A stretch of 64,000 nucleotides of DNA from CAVVAH01 sp963746175 (GTDB lineage: Bacteria; Actinomycetota; Actinomycetes; JACCUZ01): assembly GCA_963746175.1 (NCBI GenBank), contig CAVVAH010000008.1, positions 186,001 through 250,000 of the forward strand, in the 5' to 3' direction. The number at the start of each line of letters is the position of its first letter. The stretch's first letter is position 1. Shown here one piece after another: positions 1 through 8,673 of the stretch. The notes under the pieces were generated by a model. It was not told where the DNA came from, made no database searches, and was given only the letters and a program-made list of their open reading frames with translations. Position numbers and translations under genes: made by a program.

Positions 1-113
1 CAGATCAGGAGCGCCGGCAGCTGCACCAGCCCGCCGCCACCGGACACGGCGTCGACCCAGCCCGCGAAGCCCGCGGCGACGCAGAGCAGCAGCACCTCGT
101 GCAGCTCGGGCAC
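1..113 (-). CDS. TauE/SafE (TSUP) family permease, N-terminal fragment
   Basis: Only the first 37 codons are inside the window; the gene continues beyond position 1. From a GTG at 113 the frame gives a hydrophobic segment followed by GWVDAVSGGGGLVQLPALL. The glycine-rich loop after an acidic residue in the first membrane helix, followed by QLPALL, is the hallmark of TauE/SafE permeases, which export or import small organosulfur or organic anions. It starts 14 bp after the HAD phosphatase stop, in the same direction, so it is probably the last gene of the proS operon. No clear ribosome binding site is visible. Substrate unknown. Confidence 0.7.
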   Translation of the reverse strand, partial: MPELHEVLLLCVAAGFAGWVDAVSGGGGLVQLPALLI

Positions 114-126
114 GACCGGGAGCCCG

Positions 127-858
127 TCAGCGCCACGAGTCGACGACGTCGAGCAGGTCGGCCAGCCGGTCGACCACGGCGTCCGGATCGCCCTCGACGT
201 GGCCCCTCTGCGACTGGGGGATCGCGCTGTGCGGCACGAGCACGGCGCGCATGCCGGCCTGCTTGGCACCGTGGATGTCGTCGTAGGGACGGTCCCCGAC
301 GAAGACGGCTCGCGCCGGTTCGGCCACGTCGACCGCGTCGAGCGCGGCCCGGAACGCGTCGGGGTGGGGCTTGGTCCAGGGGATCTCGCTGGAGTAGACC
401 GCGCCGTCGATGAGGTCGAGGACACCGTCGCGGCGGAAGACGGCCTCGTGGTGCTCGCGGGTCCACAGCGTGTTCGAGAGGACGCCCACCTTGATCCCGC
501 GCTCGCGCAGCCCGGTGAGCAGGCCGGGGACGTCGGGATCGGTCCAGGTGTGCGGCTCCCAGAACGCGTGGTACGCCGCCAGCGCCTGCTCGTGCCGCTC
601 GTCCGCGGTGTCGACGCCGGCCTCGCGCAGCATGCCGTCGAGCGTGGCCGAGCGCTGGTGGTCGCGACCCGCCCGCCAGGCCTCCTCCTCGGCAGCGAGC
701 AGGCGGCCGGCGAGGTCCTCGGCAGCAGCCGCGTCGTCGGGGAAGTGGACCTCGGCGTACCGCAGCCACTGCTCGTGCAGGTCGAGCGTGTGCCAGGGCG
801 TGAGCGTGCCGCCCCAGTCGAAGACGACCGCCTCGACCCCTGTGGTCGGGTCAGCCAC
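127..858 (-). CDS. HAD-superfamily hydrolase with DxG instead of DxD
   Basis: A 243-residue haloacid dehalogenase-type phosphatase. Motif I is FDWGGTLT with nucleophile Asp14; motif II is in GVLSNTLW, motif III the lysine of PWTKPHPDAF, and motif IV VGDRPYDDIHGAK. A cap domain of about 90 residues lies between motifs I and II. The residue two after the nucleophile, normally the Asp acid/base, is Gly16, so either another residue does that job or the subgroup is specialised. The GTG start lies in GTGGCTGA and overlaps the proS stop by 8 bp, which points to translational coupling. Substrate cannot be told from sequence. Confidence 0.85.
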   Translation of the reverse strand: MADPTTGVEAVVFDWGGTLTPWHTLDLHEQWLRYAEVHFPDDAAAAEDLAGRLLAAEEEAWRAGRDHQRSATLDGMLREAGVDTADERHEQALAAYHAFWEPHTWTDPDVPGLLTGLRERGIKVGVLSNTLWTREHHEAVFRRDGVLDLIDGAVYSSEIPWTKPHPDAFRAALDAVDVAEPARAVFVGDRPYDDIHGAKQAGMRAVLVPHSAIPQSQRGHVEGDPDAVVDRLADLLDVVDSWR

Positions 859-2623
859 GGACCGCGGCCAGCACGCGCGCCGCCGCGTGGTCGACGGCGA
901 CGTCCTCGCGGTCGCCGCTGCGCCGGTCGCGCACCTCGATCGTGCCGTCGGCCAGACCCTTGCCGACCACGACGATCGTCGGCATGCCGAGCAGCTCGGC
1001 GTCCTTGAACTTCACACCGGGCGAGACGCCGCGGCGGTCGTCGTAGAGGACGTCGAGACCCTGCGCGACGAGCTCGTCCGCGAGGGCCTGCGCGGCGTCG
1101 AACACCGAGTCGTCCTTGCCGGTGGCGACCAGGTGGACGTCGGCCGGCGAGACGGCGCGCGGCCAGCAGAGCCCGATGTCGTCGAGCGTGGCCTCGGCGA
1201 TCGCCGCGATGGCGCGGGACGGGCCGATGCCGTACGACCCCATCGTGACGACGACCTGCTTGCCGTTCTCGTCGAGCACCTTGAGGTCGAGCGCGTCAGC
1301 GAACTTGCGGCCCAGCTGGAAGATGTGACCCATCTCGATGCCGCGGGCGGCCACCAGGCTGCCGCCGTCGTCGTTGGGGCACGGGTCGCCCTCGAACACC
1401 GAGGCCGCCTCGATGGTGCCGTCGCCGGTGAAGTCGCGGCCGGCGACCAGGTCGAAGACGTGCCGGCCGGGCTCGTTCGCACCGGTGATCCAGCGGGTGC
1501 CCTCGACGACGCGCGGATCGAGCAGGTAGCGCACCGCAGCCGGCTTGTCGGAGCCGAGCGCGGACGGCCCGATGTACCCGCGGACCAGACCCGGGTTGTC
1601 GGCGAAGTCCGCCTCGGTGAACGGCTCGACCACAGCGGGATGGACCACGGCCTCGAGGCGCTTGGCGTCGACCTCTCGGTCGCCGGGGAGGCCGATCGCG
1701 AGCAGCTCGGTCTTGCCGCCGGGGTGGCGCAGCCTGACCACGACGTTCTTCAGCGTGTCGGCGGCGGTCCACTCGCGGTCGGCCCGGCGCAGGTCGTCGC
1801 GCGCGTTGGCCAGCGCGACGAGGGTCTCGATGGTCGGCGTGTCAGGGGTGTCCTGGACGTGCGCGGCCGGCACGTCGTCGTACGTCCTTGCTGGTGGCAC
1901 CAGGGTGCGCAGCGCCTCGACGTTCGCGGCGTAGTCGCAGGTCGTGCACCGGACGTAGGTGTCCTCGCCGACACCGGCCGGTGTGAGGAACTCCTCGCTC
2001 TTGGAGCCGCCCATCGCGCCGGACAGCGCCGCGACGATGACGTAGTCGAGCCCGAGCCGGTCGAAGATCCGGATATAGGCCTCGCGGTGCGCGGCGTACG
2101 AGCGGTCCAGCCCGGCGTCGTCGACGTCGAAGGAGTAGGAGTCCTTCATGACGAACTCGCGACCTCGCAGCAGCCCGGCCCGCGGCCGCGCCTCGTCACG
2201 GAACTTCGTCTGGATCTGGTAGATCCACAGCGGCAGGTCCTTGTACGACGAGTAGAGGTCCTTCACCAGCAGGGTGAAGAACTCCTCGTGGGTCGGCCCG
2301 AGCATGAAGTCCGCGCCCTTGCGGTCCTTGACCCGGAACACACTGTCGCCGTACTCGGTCCAGCGGTCGCTCTTGTCGTAGGGCTCCTTGGGCAGCAGCG
2401 CCGGGAAGTGCACCTCCTGCGCGCCCATGGCGTCCATCTCGTCGCGGATGATGCCCTCGATCTTGCGCAGCACCCGCCAGCCGAGCGGCAGGTAGGAGTA
2501 GCCGCCCGGCGCGGTCCGCCGGATGTAGCCGCCGCGAACGAGCAGCCGGTGGCTCGGCACGTCCGCATCGGCCGGGTCCTCGCGCAGGGTTCGGAGGAAC
2601 AGGGTCGACATCCGCAGCAGCAT
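851..2623 (-). CDS. proS: Prolyl-tRNA synthetase
   Basis: A 590-residue class II aminoacyl-tRNA synthetase that charges tRNA-Pro with proline in the cytosol. The N-terminus (MSTLFLRTLREDPADA, then RRTAPGGYSYLPLG) and the class II motifs (FRDEARPRAGLLRGREFVMKD, GPTHEEFF) are typical. The length fits the bacterial ProS form, which carries an inserted editing domain against mis-charged alanine between motifs 2 and 3, followed by the C-terminal anticodon-binding domain (residues about 490-590). Two in-frame ATGs (residues 1 and 5) are possible starts. It stands upstream of the HAD and TauE genes. In many actinobacteria proS lies near ispG and dxr, as here. Confidence 0.97.
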   Translation of the reverse strand: MLLRMSTLFLRTLREDPADADVPSHRLLVRGGYIRRTAPGGYSYLPLGWRVLRKIEGIIRDEMDAMGAQEVHFPALLPKEPYDKSDRWTEYGDSVFRVKDRKGADFMLGPTHEEFFTLLVKDLYSSYKDLPLWIYQIQTKFRDEARPRAGLLRGREFVMKDSYSFDVDDAGLDRSYAAHREAYIRIFDRLGLDYVIVAALSGAMGGSKSEEFLTPAGVGEDTYVRCTTCDYAANVEALRTLVPPARTYDDVPAAHVQDTPDTPTIETLVALANARDDLRRADREWTAADTLKNVVVRLRHPGGKTELLAIGLPGDREVDAKRLEAVVHPAVVEPFTEADFADNPGLVRGYIGPSALGSDKPAAVRYLLDPRVVEGTRWITGANEPGRHVFDLVAGRDFTGDGTIEAASVFEGDPCPNDDGGSLVAARGIEMGHIFQLGRKFADALDLKVLDENGKQVVVTMGSYGIGPSRAIAAIAEATLDDIGLCWPRAVSPADVHLVATGKDDSVFDAAQALADELVAQGLDVLYDDRRGVSPGVKFKDAELLGMPTIVVVGKGLADGTIEVRDRRSGDREDVAVDHAAARVLAAVRG

Positions 2624-2674
2624 GCGGCCGAGGATAACGAGCCGAGGGGGTCGTCCCCGACCAGGTTTCCCGGC

Positions 2675-3952
2675 TCAGGCGCGCGCGGCCCCGGCTTCCG
2701 ACGCGAGCGGGCCCTGGTGGCGCAACGGTGAGAGCCAGGCGTAGCAGCAGCCGAGCCCCAGGACCGCCGCTCCGGCGAGCATCCCCGCACGAGGGCCGGA
2801 CGCCTCGGCCACCGCGCCGCCGAGGACCGAGCCGAGCGGCCAGCCCAGCCCGAACGACAGCATCCGCCCGGTGGTGTTCACCCGGCTCATCAGCGGTTCG
2901 GGGGTGACCTGCTGGCGGTAGTTGATGGTGTTGAGGACGACGCCCATGTACGCGACGCCCCACGCGGCCATCGCGACACTGCCCACCACCCACTGGCCGG
3001 AGATCGTCGTCAGCACCGCGAGGACAGCACTGGCGGGGAGGAAGGTGAGGGTCAGGCGGGCGGCACCGACCCGTCGCGCCAGCCGCGGCACGACGAGGCT
3101 CGCGACGAGCACCCCGACACCCCAGGCGGAGAACACGACGCCGAGGCGCCAGTCGCCCTCGCGGACGTCCAGGTCGCGGTCGGCCCAGACCACCATCTGG
3201 CCGACGAAGGCTCCCCCGGAGATCGACTGGGCGGCGCCGACGACGGTCATCGCGCGGACCGTCCGGTGGTTCCAGAGGAACCGGAGGCCCTCCTTCACGT
3301 CGGCGACCAGGGCTGTCCGGTCCAGGCGGCCGGCGACCTTCCGGGCCGGGTCCGACAGCGGCCGGACGATGGCGCGCACCAAGTAGGCGGAGGCGAGGTA
3401 GCTGAGCACGTCGAGGGCGATCAGCGATGCCGGTGCGACAACCGCGAACGCCGCGCCGGCCATCAGCGGGACCGTGGTCTCCACGACGGTGCTGCTGGAC
3501 CACATCGCGCTGTTGGCCGAGGGGATGCGGTCGCGGCCGACGAGCGTCGGGAGGGCTCCGAAGTCCGCGGCGTCGAAGAACACCCAGAGCCCGGAGACGG
3601 CGAACGCCGCAACGAGGAGGTGCGGGACGGTGAGCACGTCGAACCAGTGCGCCACCGGGATCGAGCTGAGCACGAGCGCGCTGAGCAGGTCGACACCGAC
3701 CATCACGCGCTTGCGGTCGAACCGGTCGGCGAGCGCGCCCGCGACCAGGCCGAACATCAGGTACGGCAGCGCCTCGAGCGCAGACACCAGTGCCGTCAGG
3801 AGCGGCGAGCGCGACAGCGAGTAGACGACGACCGGGAAGGCGACGAGGGTGACCGACGTCCCCGCGAGGGACACCAGCCTCGACACCAGGAACCGCCGGA
3901 AGTCAGCATCGTCACGCAGCCGCTCCCGAGTCACGTGGCCAGCATCAGGCAC
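2675..3952 (-). CDS. MFS transporter (drug or siderophore exporter type)
   Basis: A 425-residue major facilitator protein with about twelve hydrophobic segments. The loop between helices 2 and 3 has the MFS signature in GALADRFDRKRVM. The overall pattern (FRRFLVSRLVSLAGTSVTLVAFPVVVY at the N-terminus) resembles the EntS/MFS_3-type exporters found widely in actinobacteria. The GTG start at 3952 is 6 bp after the GNAT stop; a second GTG lies six codons in. No substrate can be inferred; it may simply ride in the conserved ispG-GNAT-proS operon. Confidence 0.85.
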   Translation of the reverse strand: MPDAGHVTRERLRDDADFRRFLVSRLVSLAGTSVTLVAFPVVVYSLSRSPLLTALVSALEALPYLMFGLVAGALADRFDRKRVMVGVDLLSALVLSSIPVAHWFDVLTVPHLLVAAFAVSGLWVFFDAADFGALPTLVGRDRIPSANSAMWSSSTVVETTVPLMAGAAFAVVAPASLIALDVLSYLASAYLVRAIVRPLSDPARKVAGRLDRTALVADVKEGLRFLWNHRTVRAMTVVGAAQSISGGAFVGQMVVWADRDLDVREGDWRLGVVFSAWGVGVLVASLVVPRLARRVGAARLTLTFLPASAVLAVLTTISGQWVVGSVAMAAWGVAYMGVVLNTINYRQQVTPEPLMSRVNTTGRMLSFGLGWPLGSVLGGAVAEASGPRAGMLAGAAVLGLGCCYAWLSPLRHQGPLASEAGAARA

Positions 3953-3958
3953 GGCGCC

Positions 3959-4801
3959 TCAGAAGAGCACGGACATGAACTCGCCGACGTCGGTGAAGCC
4001 GACCCGGCGGTAGGTCGCCCGGGCGGCCTCGTTGAAGTCGTTGACGTAGAGGCTGACCACCGGCGCGATCTCGCGCCGCGCCACCTCGGCGACCGTGGCC
4101 ATGCCCGGCGCGGCGAGGCCGCGGCCGCGCAGGTCCGGTGGCACCCAGACGCCCTGCACCTGGCAGGCCGCCGCGCTGGACGAGCCGATCTCCGCCTTGA
4201 ACACCACACGGCCGCCGTCGATGCGGGCGAAGGCACGGCCTGAGCGCACCAGGTCCGCGATCCGGGACCGGTACGACGCGCCGCCGTCCGTGCCGACCGG
4301 CGACACGCCGACCTCCTCGGTGAACATCGCCACGCAGGCGGGCACGAGCACGTCGAGCTCGGACATCTGCACCCGCCGCACCAGCGGGTCGATCGCGACA
4401 GCCGGCGGCCCGTTGATCGCCATCAGTGGCTGCGGGTCGCGCACGTCGCGGGCCGGTCCCCACGCCGGTTCGAGCTCCTGCCACAAGGCGGCGACGGCGG
4501 CGCGCTCGCCGACGATCGACGCGCACCGCCGCCCGAGCCGCCTGGCCCGGTCGGCGAACGCCGCGACGGCTTCGTCGTCGGCCTGCACCGGGACCAGGTT
4601 GGCGCCTGCGTGGCAGAGCGCTCTGAGGCGGCCATCGACCTCGTAGCCCCACATCTCGCCGCCGAGCCGGGCCGGGTCGAGGCCGACGGCCTGCACCCGG
4701 GACGCCACGAACACATCGGCCACCGGGTCGACCGAGAGCACCTCGGTGACGGCAGCAAGGTCCTCGGGGCGCAGGACGCGCAGCGACGTGCTGCGCAGCA
4801 T
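3959..4801 (-). CDS. GNAT N-acetyltransferase with N-terminal DUF4081 domain
   Basis: A roughly 280-residue protein. The N-terminal half is a DUF4081-type region and the C-terminal half a GNAT fold with the acetyl-CoA loop in VQGVWVPPDLRGRGLAAPGMA. The same gene sits directly downstream of ispG in mycobacteria (Rv2867c next to Rv2868c), so synteny supports the call. I chose ATG 4801 because AGGAGG precedes it by 6 nt; a longer frame from GTG 4831 abuts the ispG stop without a ribosome site. The substrate is not known. Confidence 0.85.
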   Translation of the reverse strand: MLRSTSLRVLRPEDLAAVTEVLSVDPVADVFVASRVQAVGLDPARLGGEMWGYEVDGRLRALCHAGANLVPVQADDEAVAAFADRARRLGRRCASIVGERAAVAALWQELEPAWGPARDVRDPQPLMAINGPPAVAIDPLVRRVQMSELDVLVPACVAMFTEEVGVSPVGTDGGASYRSRIADLVRSGRAFARIDGGRVVFKAEIGSSSAAACQVQGVWVPPDLRGRGLAAPGMATVAEVARREIAPVVSLYVNDFNEAARATYRRVGFTDVGEFMSVLF

Positions 4802-4831
4802 CCCGGCCTCCTCCAGGTCGTGCGGGAACAC

Positions 4832-5989
4832 CTAGCTGACGCTCACCGCCGGTTCGCCAGAGGCTACGCCTTCGAGCTCCATCTCCTCGGCGATCCGCAT
4901 GGCTTCCTCGATGAGCGTCTCGACGATCTGCGACTCCGGAACCGTCTTGATCACCTCGCCCCTGACGAAGATCTGGCCCTTGCCGTTGCCGGACGCGACG
5001 CCGAGGTCGGCCTCCCGCGCCTCCCCGGGACCGTTGACCACGCAGCCCATCACCGCGACCCGCAGCGGGACGGTGAGCCCCTCGAGCCCGGCGGTCACCT
5101 GGTCGGCCAGGGTGTAGACGTCGACCTGGGCGCGGCCGCAGGACGGGCAGGACACGATCTCCAGGCCGCGCTGCTTGAGGCCGAGCGACTCGAGGATCTG
5201 GTTGCCGACCTTGACCTCCTCGACCGGAGGAGCCGACAGCGAGACGCGGATCGTGTCGCCGATGCCCTCGGCCAGCAGCGCGCCGAACGCGACCGCCGAC
5301 TTGATGGTGCCCTGGAAGGCGGGGCCGGCCTCGGTGACGCCGAGGTGCAGCGGGTAGTCGCACTGCTGGGCGAGCAGCCGGTAGGCGTTGACCATCACGA
5401 CCGGGTCGTTGTGCTTCACCGAGATCTTGATGTCGCGGAAGCCGTGCTCCTCGAACAACGAGCACTCCCAGAGCGCCGAATCGACCAGCGCCTCCGGCGT
5501 GGCCTTGCCGTACTTCGCCAGCAGCCGCTTGTCGAGCGAGCCGGCGTTGACGCCGATGCGGATCGGGATCCCGGCGTCGCCCGCGGCCTTCGCGATCTCC
5601 TTGACCTTGTCGTCGAACGCCTTGATGTTGCCCGGGTTGACCCGGACGGCCGCGCAGCCGGCGTCGATGGCGGCGAAGACGTACTTGGGCTGGAAGTGGA
5701 TGTCGGCGATGACCGGGATCTGCGACTTCTTCGCGATCGTGGGCAGCGCGTCGGCGTCGTCCTGGCTGGGGCAGGCGACCCGGACGATCTGGCAGCCGGT
5801 CGCGGTGAGCTCGGCGATCTGCTGGAGCGTGGCGTTGATGTCCGTCGTCGGCGTCGTCGTCATCGACTGCACGGACACCGGGGCGTCGCCGCCGACCAGG
5901 ACTCCCCCGACGTCGATCTGACGGGACACCCGCCGGGTCGCCAACGGCCGTGGCGGCGTCTCGGGCATGCCGAGGGAGACGGTGCTCAT
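4832..5989 (-). CDS. ispG: 4-hydroxy-3-methylbut-2-enyl-diphosphate synthase (flavodoxin/ferredoxin dependent)
   Basis: A 385-residue [4Fe-4S] enzyme of the MEP pathway, converting cyclic 2-C-methyl-erythritol diphosphate to HMBPP. The TIM-barrel N-terminal part contains SVQSMTTTPTTD and the repeated VRV/IPVIADIHF segments. The iron-sulfur ligands are the cysteines of CPSCGR and CVVNGPGEA in the C-terminal domain. The length matches the short bacterial form without the plant/Chlamydia insert. It follows rseP and dxr in one direction, so two MEP enzymes share this block. The ATG start at 5989 is unambiguous. Confidence 0.97.
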   Translation of the reverse strand: MSTVSLGMPETPPRPLATRRVSRQIDVGGVLVGGDAPVSVQSMTTTPTTDINATLQQIAELTATGCQIVRVACPSQDDADALPTIAKKSQIPVIADIHFQPKYVFAAIDAGCAAVRVNPGNIKAFDDKVKEIAKAAGDAGIPIRIGVNAGSLDKRLLAKYGKATPEALVDSALWECSLFEEHGFRDIKISVKHNDPVVMVNAYRLLAQQCDYPLHLGVTEAGPAFQGTIKSAVAFGALLAEGIGDTIRVSLSAPPVEEVKVGNQILESLGLKQRGLEIVSCPSCGRAQVDVYTLADQVTAGLEGLTVPLRVAVMGCVVNGPGEAREADLGVASGNGKGQIFVRGEVIKTVPESQIVETLIEEAMRIAEEMELEGVASGEPAVSVS

Positions 5990-6030
5990 GTCCCCAGTAT
6001 CGCCCCGACCGACGACTCACGCCGCCGTGG

Positions 6031-7287
6031 CTACTGCAGCGTGATGGGGTTCACGATGTCGGCGGCCAGCGTGAGCAGGGTCAGCCCGCCGAACATGAGG
6101 ATCACGACGTAGGTCACCGGGAGCAGCTTGTTGTAGTCGACCCGGCCCGGGTCGGGGCGGCCGCGGCGGGCCGCGAACCAGGAGCGGACCCGCTCGTACC
6201 AGGCCACGGCCACGTGGCCGCCGTCGAGCGGGAGCAGCGGGAAGAGGTTGAAGACGCCGATGAAGACGTTGAGGCCGCCGAGCAGGACGAGGAAGAAGAT
6301 CGGCTCGCCGATCTCGATCGCCTCGCCGCCGACCCGGCTGGCGCCGACCACGCTGATCGGCGTCTCCGGGTCACGCTGGGCGCCGCCGATGGCGTCGATG
6401 AGCTTCGGGATCTTCGACGGGAACTTGCCGACCGCGGCGAAGGTCTGCTGCACGTTGCTGCCGAGGAAGGAGACGGATCCACCCACGGCGGCCACCGGGC
6501 CGTAGTGGTCGATGAACCTCGGCAGCTTCTGGGACAGCCCGATGGCCGAGACCGTCGCGAGGTGCTTGGTGTCGCCCGGGTCGTCGATCGGCGGCCGCTG
6601 GGTGGCGACCAGGTCGGCACTCGTGGTGCGCGTCTCGCCGGCTCGGCGGTAGGTGATCTCGACCATGCCGGGCGGCGTGCCGCGCACGGCCCGGACGAAC
6701 GCGCCGTACGTGGCGACCGGCGTGCCGCCGACTGCGAGGATCCGGTCACCCTTCTGCAGCCCGGCGGCGCGCGCCGGGGCGGCCGGGTCGCCGGCTCGGC
6801 AGTCGCGCAGGCGGCGGTCCTTGGTCAGGTCGAAGCCGACGACGACGCACTGCGACACCGTGCCGACGACCGGCTTGGCCTTCATCAGGTCGTAGTCCTG
6901 CGCGGCGAGGCGAGGCAGACCGGTGGTGAGCCCGGCGATGTAGAAGATGACGAGGGCGAGCAGGAAGTGGGTGGCCGAGCCGGCGACGAGCACGACCGTG
7001 CGCTGCCAGAGCGGGAACCGCCAGAAGGCCCGCGACCGGTCCTCCGGAGCGACCTCCTCGAGCGGGGTCATGCCGACGATCTTCACGAACCCGCCGGCGG
7101 GAACCGCCTTGAGGCCGTACTCGGTCTCCCCGCGGCGGAAGGAGAACAGCGTCGGCCCGAAGCCGGCGAAGTACTGGGTCGCCTTCATGCCGAACCGCTT
7201 GGCGGTGAGCAGGTGGCCGGCCTCGTGCAGGCAGACCGACACGAGGATGCCGAGCGCGAAGATCAGCACCCCGATCCAGAAGCTCAT
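6031..7287 (-). CDS. rseP: Site-2 protease, RseP/Rip1 family (M50 metalloprotease)
   Basis: A 418-residue intramembrane zinc protease that cleaves anti-sigma factors and other single-pass membrane proteins. The zinc motif HEAGH lies at residues 21-25 in the first membrane helix, a PDZ domain occupies the centre (around AGLQKGDRILAVGGTPV), and the third zinc ligand is in NLFPLLPLDGGH near the C-terminus. The ATG overlaps the dxr stop in ATGA, so the two are translationally coupled. The order dxr-rseP-ispG equals Rv2870c-Rv2869c-Rv2868c in M. tuberculosis, where the protease is called Rip1. Confidence 0.95.
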   Translation of the reverse strand: MSFWIGVLIFALGILVSVCLHEAGHLLTAKRFGMKATQYFAGFGPTLFSFRRGETEYGLKAVPAGGFVKIVGMTPLEEVAPEDRSRAFWRFPLWQRTVVLVAGSATHFLLALVIFYIAGLTTGLPRLAAQDYDLMKAKPVVGTVSQCVVVGFDLTKDRRLRDCRAGDPAAPARAAGLQKGDRILAVGGTPVATYGAFVRAVRGTPPGMVEITYRRAGETRTTSADLVATQRPPIDDPGDTKHLATVSAIGLSQKLPRFIDHYGPVAAVGGSVSFLGSNVQQTFAAVGKFPSKIPKLIDAIGGAQRDPETPISVVGASRVGGEAIEIGEPIFFLVLLGGLNVFIGVFNLFPLLPLDGGHVAVAWYERVRSWFAARRGRPDPGRVDYNKLLPVTYVVILMFGGLTLLTLAADIVNPITLQ

Positions 7288-8498
7288 GCCCGGTCCTTCG
7301 TGTCGCTGCTCGTCAGCACGGCGGCCCGGTCCCGGGCCCAGCTCTCGGCGTCGAGGACGTCCGGGACGCTCCCGATGTTCCCCACCACGTGCTCGTCGAG
7401 CACCTGCGCGAGGGTGTCGACGATACCTGTGAACCGCAACCGGCCGGCGACGAACGCCGCCACGCAGACCTCGTTGGCGGCGTTGTAGACGGCCGGAGCC
7501 GTGCCGCCCGCCTCCCCCGCCGCCCGCGCCAGCCGGACGGCCGGGAAGGCGTCGTCGTCGAGGGGGAGGAACTCCCACGTCGACGCCGTGGTCCAGTCGC
7601 AGCCGGCGGCAGCGCCGGGCACCCGGTCCGGCCAGCCGAGGCCGAGGGCGATCGGGAGGCGCATGTCGGGCGGGCTGGCCTGCGCCAGCGTCGAGCCGTC
7701 GACGAACTCCACCATCGAGTGCACGACCGACTGCGGGTGGACGACCACGTCGACCCGGTCCAGCGGGACGTCGAAGAGCAGATGCGCCTCGAGCAGCTCG
7801 AGACCCTTGTTCACCAGGGTGGCGGAGTTGATCGTCACGACCGGTCCCATGTCCCAGGTGGGATGGGCCAGCGCCTGCTCGACGGTCACGTCGTGCAGCT
7901 CGTCGCGGCTGCGGCCGCGGAACGGCCCGCCGCTCGCGGTGAGCACCAGCCGGCGTACCTCCGCCCGGGTGCCGCCGCGGAGGCACTGGGCGAGCGCCGA
8001 GTGCTCCGAGTCGACCGGGACGATCTGGTCCGGACGCTGGACCGCGGCCCGGACCAGCGGACCTCCGGCGACCAGCGACTCCTTGTTCGCCAGCGCGAGG
8101 GTGCGCCCGGCCTCGAGCGCCGCGAGCGTCGGGCCGAGGCCGATCGAGCCGGTGACGGCGTTGAGGACGACGTCGCAGGGCCGGCGGGCCAGCTCGGTCG
8201 CGGCGTCCGGACCGGCCAGGATGGTCGGGACCCGATGGTTGCCCGCCGACCAGCCGCCGGCCTTGGCCGCGGCGTAGAACGCGAGCTGCAGGTCCTGGGC
8301 GGCGCTGGCCCGGGCGACCGCGACCACCTCGACACCGAGCTCGAGCGCCTGCCGGGCGAGCAGCTCGACGTCGCCGCCGCCCGCGGCCAGCCCCACGACC
8401 CGGAACCGGTCCGGCGCGTGCCGCACCAGGTCGAGCGCCTGGGTGCCGACCGATCCGGTGGACCCGAGGACGACGACCTCGCGGGGGGTGCTGCTCAC
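7284..8498 (-). CDS. dxr: 1-deoxy-D-xylulose 5-phosphate reductoisomerase
   Basis: A roughly 404-residue NADPH- and metal-dependent enzyme making MEP from DXP, the committed step of the MEP isoprenoid pathway. The N-terminal nucleotide site is VVVLGSTGSVGTQALD; the metal/substrate region contains DSEHSA and the flexible loop segment HPTWDMGPVVTINSATLVNKG. I set the start at GTG 8498, matching the usual family N-terminus; the frame stays open 28 codons further and GTG 8516 is possible. It heads the dxr-rseP-ispG-GNAT-MFS transcription unit. Confidence 0.95.
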   Translation of the reverse strand: MSSTPREVVVLGSTGSVGTQALDLVRHAPDRFRVVGLAAGGGDVELLARQALELGVEVVAVARASAAQDLQLAFYAAAKAGGWSAGNHRVPTILAGPDAATELARRPCDVVLNAVTGSIGLGPTLAALEAGRTLALANKESLVAGGPLVRAAVQRPDQIVPVDSEHSALAQCLRGGTRAEVRRLVLTASGGPFRGRSRDELHDVTVEQALAHPTWDMGPVVTINSATLVNKGLELLEAHLLFDVPLDRVDVVVHPQSVVHSMVEFVDGSTLAQASPPDMRLPIALGLGWPDRVPGAAAGCDWTTASTWEFLPLDDDAFPAVRLARAAGEAGGTAPAVYNAANEVCVAAFVAGRLRFTGIVDTLAQVLDEHVVGNIGSVPDVLDAESWARDRAAVLTSSDTKDRA

Positions 8499-8673
8499 GC
8501 GACCAGTGTCGGGCACCCGTCCTCTACCCGACCCACGGGTCAGAAGACAAGGGTCCAGAAGACAGACATTTCGGACATGCACTGCCTACCGTCGCCGCAG
8601 GCCGTCGACACCACCGGCTGCCGCTTGCCCGGCGGGCACACCCCGTGCCTGCCCCACTCGGAGGACCTTGCCC

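Noticed and set aside
410..2731. A long plus-strand open frame antisense to proS.
   Set aside because: It has no recognisable domain and proS on the other strand is unambiguous.
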